Shown here piece by piece: positions 43,659-52,061 of a stretch of 64,000 nucleotides of DNA. A program made the translations under genes and the position numbers. The DNA comes from RUG705 sp934101175. Its GTDB lineage: Bacteria > Bacillota_I > Bacilli_A > RF39 > UBA660. The stretch covers positions 20,251 through 84,250 of the forward strand of contig CAKOQC010000006.1 in assembly GCA_934101175.1 (NCBI GenBank). The letters run 5' to 3'. The stretch's first letter is position 1, and every line of letters starts with the position of its first letter. A model generated the notes under the pieces. It did not search any database. It was not told the origin of the DNA and worked only from the letters and a program-made list of their open reading frames with translations.

Positions 43659-44960
43659 ATGGCGACAACATCAATTTGGAGTATTAAGAATAATTTAAAG
43701 CAGTCTATAAATTATATTATCAATCCTGAAAAAACTACTAATGAAAATTATGGTGAAGTTGACTATGATTATTTAGAAGGTAAAAAAGATTATAATTTCA
43801 AAAAAGAAAAAGTTTGTTATGTAAGTACACTAAATTGTGATGAAAGTAATCCCTATGATGATATGTGTGATACAAAAGATTATTTTAGAAAAAAAGATGG
43901 CATTTTAGCATTTCATGATTATCAATCATTTAAAGAAGGAGAAGTTACTCCAGATATTGCTCACGAGATAGGTGTTAAGTTTGTTAATGAAATGTTTAAG
44001 GATTATGAAGTGGTTGTTGCAACACATCAAAATACTAACCATATACACAATCATTTCATAATCAACTCTGTTTCTTGTAAAGATGGTAAGAAGTATAATA
44101 ACAATAGAACTAATCTGGCTAAGTTAAGAAATATATCTGATTCAATATGTGCTGAATATGGTCTATCTGTTTTAGACGAGGATATTGGATATAAAAGCAC
44201 CTATAATCATAAAGTTATAAATAATGATTATTACAAAACACTGAAAGAAGATTTAGATAATTCTATAAGTTATTCAGTAACCTTAAAGCAATTATTTGAA
44301 AGAATGAGAAATATTGGTTATAAAGTATATTTTCGTAGTGGTGTTATAACTATTTATAGAGATGGTGAAGATAAAGTAAGAATAGAAAAAGCATTTGGTG
44401 AAGAATACTCAAAAGATAAATTAAATGAAAGATTATACTCATCAAGACAAATAGTATTTAAACCTATGTCTCAAAAATCTATCTTTGAAGAATACTGTAA
44501 AACTAATAAACCTCATAAAGGTATCTATGGATTATATCTATATTATTGTTATTTATTAGGAGTATTCCCAAAGAAACACCCTAAGCAATACCTTCCTTAT
44601 TCAATTAGAAAAGAAGTTTACAAATTAGAGCAAACTTCACAGCAAGTTAGATTCATGCACGAGAATAATATTGTAACAAAAAATGATTTAGATAACTTTG
44701 CTAAAAGTAATAATGAACAATTAAGTGAGTTAAAAGGTAAAAGAGAAAATCTTTGGAAAAGATACCATAGAGCAAAAACTGAAGATAAACAAAATGAAAT
44801 ACTTGCTGAAATAAATGATATCCAGCCTAAAATTAAAGAACTTAATAAGTATGATAAGTATTGTAAAGAGATAACCAAACGAGCTGAAGGCATACAAAAT
44901 AATCTTAATAATTTTGATAAAGATATCCAAAAAGAAAAAGACAATTCTAGGTCTATGTGA
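43659..44960 (+). CDS. MobP-type relaxase (TnpZ-like mobilisation protein)
   Basis: A 433-residue relaxase that would nick oriT and pilot the strand. Motif I is NYIINPEKT with the candidate catalytic Tyr (about residue 19). Motif III is HQNTNHIHNHFIIN (about 122-135), the metal-binding His triad. The C-terminal part is a helical coiled coil ending EGIQNNLNNFDKDIQKEKD. The same end survives as a remnant at 54066. It makes this unit mobilisable; no type IV secretion genes are present apart from a candidate ATPase at 47956. Confidence 0.88.
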   Translation: MATTSIWSIKNNLKQSINYIINPEKTTNENYGEVDYDYLEGKKDYNFKKEKVCYVSTLNCDESNPYDDMCDTKDYFRKKDGILAFHDYQSFKEGEVTPDIAHEIGVKFVNEMFKDYEVVVATHQNTNHIHNHFIINSVSCKDGKKYNNNRTNLAKLRNISDSICAEYGLSVLDEDIGYKSTYNHKVINNDYYKTLKEDLDNSISYSVTLKQLFERMRNIGYKVYFRSGVITIYRDGEDKVRIEKAFGEEYSKDKLNERLYSSRQIVFKPMSQKSIFEEYCKTNKPHKGIYGLYLYYCYLLGVFPKKHPKQYLPYSIRKEVYKLEQTSQQVRFMHENNIVTKNDLDNFAKSNNEQLSELKGKRENLWKRYHRAKTEDKQNEILAEINDIQPKIKELNKYDKYCKEITKRAEGIQNNLNNFDKDIQKEKDNSRSM

Positions 44961-44972
44961 CTTAAATTGTCT
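44937..44972. terminator. Bidirectional terminator after the relaxase
   Basis: AAAGACAATT and AATTGTCTTT pair across the relaxase stop. A- and T-rich flanks serve both this gene and the convergent 648-residue gene. Confidence 0.7.
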
Positions 44973-44973
44973 T

Positions 44974-46920
44974 TTATATTTCGCCAATCAATTTATTAGC
45001 TTTTTCATTTTCTTCTTTAGTTATTTTTATTTTATATTTTTTGCATATAAATTCAACTAACCTATGTGAAAATTTTGCTTTTGGAATCAGTGTATCTAAA
45101 ATTCCTATTAGACTAAAGACTAAAGAAAATACAGAATAAAAATTAATATTATTATTTATAAAAGAAATTATTGATATTACCAGACAACTTATTATAATAC
45201 TTACCATTAAGGTATAATATATAACATTAGAAATATTATTAAACTTGTTAACTTTTTTATTTATTTCTATATCTGCATTGTCGATAATATTCTTTTTCAT
45301 TGATTCAATTTTTATATCTTTTTTTATACTTCTTTCTTTGGTATCTATTAGTTCATTTTTTGTTTTTCTCAATTCGTCATCTTTATCTTTAATATAGTTT
45401 CCAAAATTCTCTTTTGTTACATTATCAGGATTATTTTCGACCATTTTAATATAATCACTACAATATTTTAGATAATTTTTAGATAATAGCTGACTTACTC
45501 CATCAATATCGCTAATTAATTTATCTCTTTTTATATCTTCCAAATATTTATTTGCTTTTTCTATTATTTTGGGGTTTGGATCAGTTGCGGCAAGTGCATT
45601 TTCAATCAATCTTAATTTTGGTAATTCATTATTTTTAGAAAAATCCTTAAACCAAAGGAAAGTTGTTAAATCTAAATCATCAATTACCAACCCTATTTCT
45701 AAATCATCAATTTCTTTCATAACTTGTTTTGAAGCATATTTTAAATAATAGAAAGTTGTTACAAAAATATGTGTACAATTTTCTAATTTTGAAAACTTTC
45801 TTCCTTTTCTTAACATATTAATTGCACATACAGAATTAACATCATTAGTTATTGCTTTACCTTTATTATAACTAATATCTTTATTGTTATAGTATTCTTT
45901 TAACTTTTCTTCAAGGCCAGCAACATCAATTACATCTTTATATTTATCTTCTGTATAATCAGGTGTACTAACTATTTTTATTCCTAATTCTTTAAATCTG
46001 TTTTCCAAGTTTGAGATAGCCATATCTACTTGTGTTTCAGTATATTCTTTTAAATCAAAATATTCTAATGTAGATTCTTGAAAAGTTCCGATATGTTTTT
46101 TATAGAAAGTCATAATATTTATTACTTCTAGGTAATTGTGTTCAAAGCAACATATATTTGCTCTATATTTTTTTAATAAATTAAACAATTCTTGGGCTGA
46201 AACATTTTCTTCTTTAGTTTTGTATCCCAAAACCCTCAATATAAATGGTGCGTCTAAATAACAATTTAAATTTTTTAATGTTGAAGTATTATCGTTTTCT
46301 ATTTGCATATATATTACATTAGCAATCATATACCCTTCAAATATTTTCAATATTTCATTAAATAATTCAATGTTATCTTTAGATATATTATAAATATATT
46401 CTCCAATGCAGTAATTTATATAATCCGATTTAGGATTTATTGTTTTTATTGATAAAATATTATTATATGTATTATATCCATAACTATCTATAAAGTTAGA
46501 TAAAGCAATTTTTGTTTCTTCTTTTGTTATTCCTTGTATTTCATCTATTAAGTGTTCATATATAAAATCAATAACGGTTGACATCTTTTGCTTTGCTTGT
46601 CCCAATCTATTTGAAAATAGATTATAATCATCTTTTAAGTCTTTTTTTAAAATAAATTCATTATTATCACGCATCAAAATATGTTTTCTAGTCATTCTTT
46701 TTAAAATAACTTCTAAAATAGCGTGAGGAAAATTATTAAAAGAAAACTCATTTTTTAATTCTTCAATTATTTGTTCTCTATCAGTTTGGTCATTTATTTT
46801 ATAATTCTTATAAATAATGTATTTGATAAATGGTGTAATAAGTTCAATATTATCTTTATGTGTTTCATCCCAAATTGCAGTTAATATTGATGTACTTATT
46901 AATGCTGAGTCATTATTCAT
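44974..46920 (-). CDS. PIN-like domain protein with C-terminal membrane helices (putative defence cargo)
   Basis: A 648-residue protein. A helical N-terminal region (about 1-215) precedes a PIN-like fold: CYLDAPFILRVLG (about 219-231) with the first acidic residue, then an EVINIM helix, TNDVNSVCAINMLRKG (near 355) and THIFVTTFYYLKYA (near 380), an arrangement like DUF4935-type PIN nucleases. The C-terminus has a coiled coil (about 540-580) and two transmembrane helices (about 590-612, 617-637). The ATG at 46920 follows GGGAGG; 46962 has none. A nuclease domain coupled to membrane helices in a mobile island suggests phage defence, by inference only. Confidence 0.6.
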   Translation of the reverse strand: MNNDSALISTSILTAIWDETHKDNIELITPFIKYIIYKNYKINDQTDREQIIEELKNEFSFNNFPHAILEVILKRMTRKHILMRDNNEFILKKDLKDDYNLFSNRLGQAKQKMSTVIDFIYEHLIDEIQGITKEETKIALSNFIDSYGYNTYNNILSIKTINPKSDYINYCIGEYIYNISKDNIELFNEILKIFEGYMIANVIYMQIENDNTSTLKNLNCYLDAPFILRVLGYKTKEENVSAQELFNLLKKYRANICCFEHNYLEVINIMTFYKKHIGTFQESTLEYFDLKEYTETQVDMAISNLENRFKELGIKIVSTPDYTEDKYKDVIDVAGLEEKLKEYYNNKDISYNKGKAITNDVNSVCAINMLRKGRKFSKLENCTHIFVTTFYYLKYASKQVMKEIDDLEIGLVIDDLDLTTFLWFKDFSKNNELPKLRLIENALAATDPNPKIIEKANKYLEDIKRDKLISDIDGVSQLLSKNYLKYCSDYIKMVENNPDNVTKENFGNYIKDKDDELRKTKNELIDTKERSIKKDIKIESMKKNIIDNADIEINKKVNKFNNISNVIYYTLMVSIIISCLVISIISFINNNINFYSVFSLVFSLIGILDTLIPKAKFSHRLVEFICKKYKIKITKEENEKANKLIGEI

Positions 46921-47084
46921 ATAATTATCCTCCCTTCTATTTTCTAAAAGTGTATTTATCAAAAATAATTATACAATAATTCGACAAAAAAATCTATAAT
47001 TGATAATTAATATAAGCAATATTTTAATTATTGAATTATAATATTAACCAATTTTATGGTAAAATATTATATGGGTGATGTATC

Positions 47085-47879
47085 TTGAATATTTATAAAA
47101 GTTTAAATGAAATAACTGAGTATATTGATAAGAATTTAGAAGAAGAAATAAGTTATGAAGTTCTATCAAAAATGCTAGGTGTTAATGTCTATACAATGCA
47201 AAGATTATTTACTATGATAGCAGGTATCCCTCTTGCTGAATATATTAGAAAAAGAAGATTATCTAGTGCAGGATATGATTTATATGAAGGTAATTTAAAA
47301 GTAATAGATGTTGCTTTTAAATATCAATATGATAATGCTACATCATTTTCAAGAGCATTTGAAAAATTTCATGGAATTAAACCAAGTTTAGTAAATAAAG
47401 AAACGAAGTTAAAAAACTTCCCTAGAATAGTATTTAACGAAGATATTAATATTACTACTGAGTTAGATTATGAAATAATTAATCTAGACGAATTGAATTT
47501 ATATGGTATTAGTATTACTACTAATAACGATGAAATAGGTAAAGATGCTCCTGTATTTTTTAGACAAACTGAAGATAAATATTATAACAAGTACGGTGAA
47601 GTTAAATATGGAATGATTACTTATGATATAGAGCGTGAAGAAAGTCAAAAGTATTATTGCTTATATGATAAGAAAATTGAAGAATTTGAACATATTAAAA
47701 TACCAAAAAGTAAATGGCTTAGATTTAGAATCAATTCACAAAATGCTAAAGATATACAAGAAACATCTCATAAATTCTATGGAGAATTCTTACCATCAGT
47801 TAAATATAATTTAAAAAAATTACCTGAGTTAGAATACTATCATGATGGCGTAACTGACTTCTTAGTAGCAATTTATTAA
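47085..47879 (+). CDS. AraC-family regulator with GyrI-like effector domain
   Basis: A 264-residue regulator. Two HTH motifs form the N-terminal AraC domain (YEVLSKMLGVNVYTMQRLF and VIDVAFKYQYDNATSFSRAF, about 23-95). The C-terminal GyrI/SbmC-like effector-binding domain spans about 120-264. Relatives control multidrug export or resistance genes. It starts with TTG at 47085 behind GGGTGATG; the nearby ATGs in other frames stop at once. It is divergent from the PIN-like gene. Confidence 0.85.
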   Translation: MNIYKSLNEITEYIDKNLEEEISYEVLSKMLGVNVYTMQRLFTMIAGIPLAEYIRKRRLSSAGYDLYEGNLKVIDVAFKYQYDNATSFSRAFEKFHGIKPSLVNKETKLKNFPRIVFNEDINITTELDYEIINLDELNLYGISITTNNDEIGKDAPVFFRQTEDKYYNKYGEVKYGMITYDIEREESQKYYCLYDKKIEEFEHIKIPKSKWLRFRINSQNAKDIQETSHKFYGEFLPSVKYNLKKLPELEYYHDGVTDFLVAIY

Positions 47880-47915
47880 ACTGACAAAACTGATTATTAA
47901 AAAGTCAGTTTTTTA
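47878..47915 (+). terminator. Terminator of the AraC-type gene
   Basis: AAACTGAC pairs with GTCAGTTT, then a T-run. Confidence 0.75.
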
Positions 47916-47955
47916 TTTTGTATTTTTGTTATACTCTTTTACGAGGTGACGGATT

Positions 47956-49815
47956 ATGGGGTTAACGTCAGAAATATATCTAACTAAAAAATTTGTTTCG
48001 AAGGAAGAATGGTTAGAGTTAATTAATACAATATCAAATTATAATGGTTTTTTAAAAAAATGGAAAATTATTATCACTAATGATAAAAATCAAATTAGAT
48101 ACTTTGTTAAAACTAGATGTAGTTTACCAGCAACAATAAATAATTTAAATTCATTTTTATTAAAACCTGTAAAAGAAATTAAAGTTCCAAAACATAATTA
48201 TACATTACTTTCCTTGCCTAAAGTTGGTAGTAGTATTATAGATTTAATAAATTATAGTGAGATAAGAAACAAGGGAACACTAAAATATCTTGAAATAAGT
48301 TTTTTAAAATTATATGAAGATAAGATTAAATCAAAAATAAAGTTTTATCTTAATAAAAATGGTGTAATTAAAAAATATAATGTTATATTTGCTATTCCAA
48401 CAAGTATTTTATCAGTAGATTTTGGAGGAAATAAAAGATATTTCTATAAGAGTTCTCCTAAATATTTGGAAATTAATAAAATATTACATTTATTAAATAC
48501 TGATTCTAATAATGCACTATTATCTGTTGATACATTTCCATACTTACAGGGTAATTTCTATTTAAATCAAAATAATTTTAGTTTTGATAAGCACTCTGTC
48601 ATAATAGGTTCTTCTGGATGTGGTAAATCTAAGTTTATAAGCCTTTTAATCAATAATATTAATAAAAATGAAAATTTAAAAAGAAAATATAAAGTTGTAG
48701 TAATAGATCCACATACTTCACTTGAAGAGGACATTGGTGGTATTGGAAAAGTAATTGACTTTAAAAGTAATTTAGATAGTATTGACTTATTTATTAATAA
48801 CAATGATGATATTGTAGCATCTACAGAACTATTATTAGATTTATTAAAATCATTAATTGCTGATCAATATAATTCAAAATTAGAAAGAGTCTTAAGACAT
48901 TCAATACATTTATTATTAACTGATGAATCATTTAATTTTAGAAATTTAAGAAGACTTATTTTAGATTTAGAATATAGAAATAATTTAATAAAGAAATTAA
49001 AATATAATTTACCAGTTAGTGTAATAGATTTCTTTCTATCAGATTTTAATGATTTAAAAACTAAATCTTATGGTGAAGCAATATCTCCAATTATAGGTTT
49101 TATAGATGTAATGGAAATGATACCTGTATTTAATAGAGAACAAAATAGTGAGAATTTAAAAAATACTATTCATGATAATTTCCTAACTTTATTTTCACTA
49201 GATAGAACAAAACTTGGAGATAAAGTGACTAAAACAATATCAGGATTAATAATGCAACAGTTACTTACTATAATTCAAAAGAGAGAGATTGACGAACATA
49301 TTATTTTTATTATTGATGAGGTTGCAGTAGTTGAAAATCCAATTTTATCTAGATATTTATCAGAAGCAAGAAAATATAATTTATCGTTAATATTAGCAGG
49401 ACAATATTTTAATCAAATATCAGATGAATTAAAAAGCTCTATATTTGCAAACGTTATTAATTACTTTATATTTAGAGTTTCAAAGTTAGATGCTAATGTG
49501 TTAGTAGATAATTTTAATATGAAAATACCTCTAGATGATTCTAGAGATAGAAAAATCAAATTATTAACTGAGCTTAATAACAGAGAATGTATTGTAAGAA
49601 TAGATTCCAATGGGGTATTATTACCAGCATTTAAAGGTGTTACACTAGATTATACAAGCATTCCTAGAATTAAAAGAGCAATTACAAGTAATAACAATAA
49701 TATAAACGAAGATAACTCAAATAAATCTAAAACTAATTTTAGTTTGAATAGTAATGTTAGTTTAAAAGATATCTTAATATCTAATTCTTCAAGTAGAAAG
49801 GTTGTGAAAGAATGA
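47956..49815 (+). CDS. HerA/VirB4-like P-loop ATPase
   Basis: A 619-residue DNA-pump-type ATPase. An N-terminal region of about 205 residues precedes the HerA/FtsK core: Walker A VIIGSSGCGKSKF (about 214-226), VVVIDPHTSLEEDIG (about 248-262), Walker B IIFIIDEVAVVE (about 449-460), then ARKYNLSLILAGQYFNQI with sensor Gln. There are no transmembrane helices. It resembles conjugative TraG/VirB4-like and HerA helicases. Beside the relaxase it may feed DNA to a transfer channel; HerA-like proteins with an accessory partner also occur in defence islands. It overlaps the next gene by four bases (ATGA). Confidence 0.75.
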   Translation: MGLTSEIYLTKKFVSKEEWLELINTISNYNGFLKKWKIIITNDKNQIRYFVKTRCSLPATINNLNSFLLKPVKEIKVPKHNYTLLSLPKVGSSIIDLINYSEIRNKGTLKYLEISFLKLYEDKIKSKIKFYLNKNGVIKKYNVIFAIPTSILSVDFGGNKRYFYKSSPKYLEINKILHLLNTDSNNALLSVDTFPYLQGNFYLNQNNFSFDKHSVIIGSSGCGKSKFISLLINNINKNENLKRKYKVVVIDPHTSLEEDIGGIGKVIDFKSNLDSIDLFINNNDDIVASTELLLDLLKSLIADQYNSKLERVLRHSIHLLLTDESFNFRNLRRLILDLEYRNNLIKKLKYNLPVSVIDFFLSDFNDLKTKSYGEAISPIIGFIDVMEMIPVFNREQNSENLKNTIHDNFLTLFSLDRTKLGDKVTKTISGLIMQQLLTIIQKREIDEHIIFIIDEVAVVENPILSRYLSEARKYNLSLILAGQYFNQISDELKSSIFANVINYFIFRVSKLDANVLVDNFNMKIPLDDSRDRKIKLLTELNNRECIVRIDSNGVLLPAFKGVTLDYTSIPRIKRAITSNNNNINEDNSNKSKTNFSLNSNVSLKDILISNSSSRKVVKE

Positions 49816-50510
49816 ATGATACTAAAGCACTAGAAATTGTTAATAAGATATTTAAAAGTGTATTCGATAAAGAAAATAATTATTCTTTAGATACACTTTT
49901 AGAAAAGTTTGCATTTGATGTTAAGTTGCCCAAACAAGTTAATGATTCAACTACAAATGAAATAACTTGGGCAGATTCAATTAACAGTGGTAGATTTATC
50001 ACAAATAAAAATATGGAAAAAAGAGATGAAGAAACAGGTTGGATGCTTCCTAAAAAAGAAATAAGTAATTTACAAGAGTTAATTGATATATGGAACACTA
50101 TTAACTTAACTACAACCGAAAGAGTTTATGATTCTATTAATGTAGCAAAAAGTGATACTATTTATAGATGCGAAAATGTTTATAGAAGTACCGATTGTAG
50201 TGATTCAAAAAATATGATTTACTGTGATTCTTGTGGTAATAGTGAATTCTTACTTGCGTCTCAAAGATCTGGAACTTGTAATTTCTGCATAAGATGTGAT
50301 GACTCTAAAGATTGTAGCAATAGTTATAATGTTATTTGTTCTAATAAAGTAAGTAATTCATTATTTATTCAAGATTGTTTTGATTTATATGAATGTATGT
50401 TTTGCTCACATATTGCATCAAAAAGATTTTGCATAGCAAATATGCAATTTGAAGAACAAGAATATTATGAAATCAAAAAATTAATTATAGATTGGATATT
50501 AAATTCATAA
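49812..50510 (+). CDS. Cys-rich repeat protein partnered with the HerA-like ATPase
   Basis: A 232-residue protein. After a helical N-terminal part (about 1-100) come short repeats with Cys at regular spacing (DSINVAKSDTIYRC, DCSDSKNMIYCDSC, DDSKDCSNSYNVIC, QDCFDLYECMFC), as in a right-handed beta-helix or Cys-rich solenoid. A helical C-terminus ends the chain. I do not know its function. The four-base overlap with the ATPase gene argues that the two act together. Confidence 0.65.
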   Translation: MNDTKALEIVNKIFKSVFDKENNYSLDTLLEKFAFDVKLPKQVNDSTTNEITWADSINSGRFITNKNMEKRDEETGWMLPKKEISNLQELIDIWNTINLTTTERVYDSINVAKSDTIYRCENVYRSTDCSDSKNMIYCDSCGNSEFLLASQRSGTCNFCIRCDDSKDCSNSYNVICSNKVSNSLFIQDCFDLYECMFCSHIASKRFCIANMQFEEQEYYEIKKLIIDWILNS

Positions 50511-50524
50511 AAACTTGCATAAAA

Positions 50525-50577
50525 AATACTAGTACGAGTATACTAGTATTGACAATTATCATTAAAAATGGTACTAT
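50525..50577 (+). promoter_or_regulatory. Promoter with overlapping operator palindrome for a small RNA
   Basis: TTGACA (50549-50554), 17 bases, TACTAT (50572-50577). A perfect 10-6-10 inverted repeat (AATACTAGTA at 50525-50534, TACTAGTATT at 50541-50550) touches the -35. The layout suggests a repressor-controlled promoter. Confidence 0.7.
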
Positions 50578-50583
50578 TGTCAT

Positions 50584-50660
50584 ATAAGAACTCTGTTCAA
50601 TCCGAAGCTTTACGTTTAGTACGTGAAAGGTTTATGTAGGAAGAATGGAGTTTTTTATTT
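50584..50660 (+). ncRNA. Candidate structured small RNA
   Basis: A transcript of about 75 bases from the promoter at 50549-50577 would fold with an outer AACTC-TTC / GAA-GAGTT stem and an inner CTTT-ACGT / ACGT-AAAG hairpin, ending in GGAGTTTTTTATTTT. No reading frame with a ribosome site lies inside. Its 3' end overlaps the end of the convergent DUF3800 gene. I do not recognise the family. Confidence 0.5.
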
Positions 50661-51494
50661 TGAATTTTTAGTTAATGATGAATCAAATATACTATTTTTA
50701 GATTTAAAGCACCAATGTCTATACGGATCTTTCCAATTATTAGTTATATCATTACGATAACTTGTAGAAACTCCAATATTAAAATTAGGATAGATAGTTT
50801 TAATATTTCTTAATATATTTTTATATAATTTTTCTTTTGCAATAGTTCTCTTGCCTCGTCTATTACTGCCTGGCATTTTTTCTTTATCCATATTATTTAG
50901 TTTAAAGTTCATAGTACCTAATATAATATCCATACATTGTAATATAACATGGTTTTTAGAATCTACTTCTGCTATATCTTCGTTGTAAATATGAACATTG
51001 TTAATACAAAAGAAATCATTAAGTGCATAAATATATCCCTTAAATTCTTTATTTTTCTTTTTTGTATCAGGTAATTTATCAAAGTATAATTTTAACACTA
51101 CTTGGTCTTTTTCTTTTGGATTACAAAAATCTATTCCAAATGCATGTTTAATAAATTGATAATATAAAAGAAAATATTCTTTTTCTTCATGCTCTCTAGT
51201 TAAATTTTGTGGAACTAAAGCATTTTGTCTAAACATTATTCTTATTTTGATTTTATTGGATTTAACAAATTCAAAGAAGTAATCAATCAATTCTAAATAC
51301 TTATCTAAATACTGTTCAGTTACTTTTGTCCATTTAACTTCTTGGAATAAACCTAGTTCTTCTTTTTTAGCATTAAGTTTATTACTTATTTTTTCAAGTT
51401 CAGTGTAATTAACTAAAGCGCCACCATAAAAGTTGCTAAAATATTTACCTTTTCTATGTGATTCATCTGCATAAATTAAATATTGTTTCTTCAT
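50655..51494 (-). CDS. DUF3800 domain protein
   Basis: A 279-residue protein with the DUF3800 start YLIYADESHRKGKYF (acidic pair at about residues 7-8), a GGALVNY strand and a DIILGTMNFKLN segment near the C-terminus. DUF3800 proteins have an RNase H-like fold, are common on mobile elements and have no fixed function. The ATG at 51494 is preferred, with GGTGATAC before it; an in-frame TTG at 51542 has none. It is the last intact gene of the first unit. Confidence 0.8.
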   Translation of the reverse strand: MKKQYLIYADESHRKGKYFSNFYGGALVNYTELEKISNKLNAKKEELGLFQEVKWTKVTEQYLDKYLELIDYFFEFVKSNKIKIRIMFRQNALVPQNLTREHEEKEYFLLYYQFIKHAFGIDFCNPKEKDQVVLKLYFDKLPDTKKKNKEFKGYIYALNDFFCINNVHIYNEDIAEVDSKNHVILQCMDIILGTMNFKLNNMDKEKMPGSNRRGKRTIAKEKLYKNILRNIKTIYPNFNIGVSTSYRNDITNNWKDPYRHWCFKSKNSIFDSSLTKNSK

Positions 51495-51542
51495 TGTATC
51501 ACCACTAAAAGATATTTTATCATACCTTCTTTTATTCTCCAA

Positions 51543-51680
51543 TAAGTTATAAGAACTTTCCTAATAAAATTGCTAATATTCTTACTAATAAAAATATGCC
51601 GTAAGAAGCCGTAACAAATGTCGTAAGAAAATGTCCTAAAAGTATTGTAATAATCTTAATATTTGATATAATTTATTTAG
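51543..51680. other. Spacer between DUF3800 and the unit right end
   Basis: AT-rich, with short imperfect direct repeats of GCCGTAAGAA (near 51599-51635) and a TATAAT-like box at 51666. No supported gene. Confidence 0.4.
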
Positions 51681-51742
51681 TTGATTTAATCAAACAACTT
51701 TGGGAGTATAATTTTTCGAATATAAGTAAAGTTATGGCTCCA
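51681..51742 (+). repeat. Element right-end repeat, copy 1, ending in tRNA-Gly-like GCTCCA
   Basis: TTGATTTAATC, then TGGGAGTATAA, TTTTCGAA and ATAAGTAAAGTTAT, ending GCTCCA (51737-51742). A second copy lies at 57202-57259 with only a few changes. The GGGAGT and GCTCCA blocks also occur in the T-arm and 3' end of tRNA-Gly. It marks the right boundary of the first unit. Confidence 0.7.
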
Positions 51743-51815
51743 TTTGAAATCAACTTACGGACTTAATTGTTCGTAAGTTTTTATTTTATATAAAACTTTA
51801 AAAGTTCTCTTTCTT
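51737..51815 (+). repeat. Element left-end repeat type B, copy 1
   Basis: From GCTCCATTTGAA through a terminator hairpin (ACTTACG / CGTAAGT, then T-run) to ATAAAACTTTAAAAGTTCT. It is repeated at 63481-63555 with a handful of substitutions. In both places it begins with the tRNA-Gly hexamer. Confidence 0.7.
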
Positions 51816-51830
51816 TCAAGAAGTAAAACT

Positions 51831-51902
51831 ATGAGATGTGGTATTTATGTAAGAGTATCTACTGACGACCAAAAAGAGGAAAAAATTATCAGAATAATTT
51901 AA
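51831..51902 (+). pseudogene. Serine recombinase start, truncated
   Basis: MRCGIYVRVSTDDQK is a resolvase-type N-terminus with the catalytic Ser. After Lys-15 the frame enters a terminator hairpin shared with 63719-63760 and stops at codon 24. The rest of the recombinase is deleted in this unit. Confidence 0.8.
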
Positions 51903-51970
51903 TCCTCTTTTTGTTTTTTTGAATATGGGAATAAAATCTATGTCTAGCCAGCACTGAATTTGTACTCCCA
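51875..51970 (+). repeat. Terminator plus TACTCCCA repeat, copy 1
   Basis: AAAAAGAGGA / TCCTCTTTTT hairpin, then TGAATATGG-AATAAAAT and TGTCTAGCCAGCACTGAATT, ending TGTACTCCCA. A nearly identical copy is at 63717-63815. In the first unit TACTCCCA lies before the recombinase and before the relaxase, so this is the fused remnant of an element interior. Confidence 0.7.
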
Positions 51971-52061
51971 CACAAATTCTTATATGTTGGAACACTTAAA
52001 ATCCCAAATTTAAAAATAATTTTCTATTATAATTCAATATATAAATTGCCGAGAGACTTTT

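Noticed and set aside
51681..51742. The repeated TGGGAGTATAA...GCTCCA segment as a riboswitch or a tRNA pseudogene
   Set aside because: GGAG and CTCC can pair, and blocks resemble the tRNA-Gly T-arm and 3' end, but two copies at unit borders next to repeated left ends fit attachment ends better. RNA function was not excluded.
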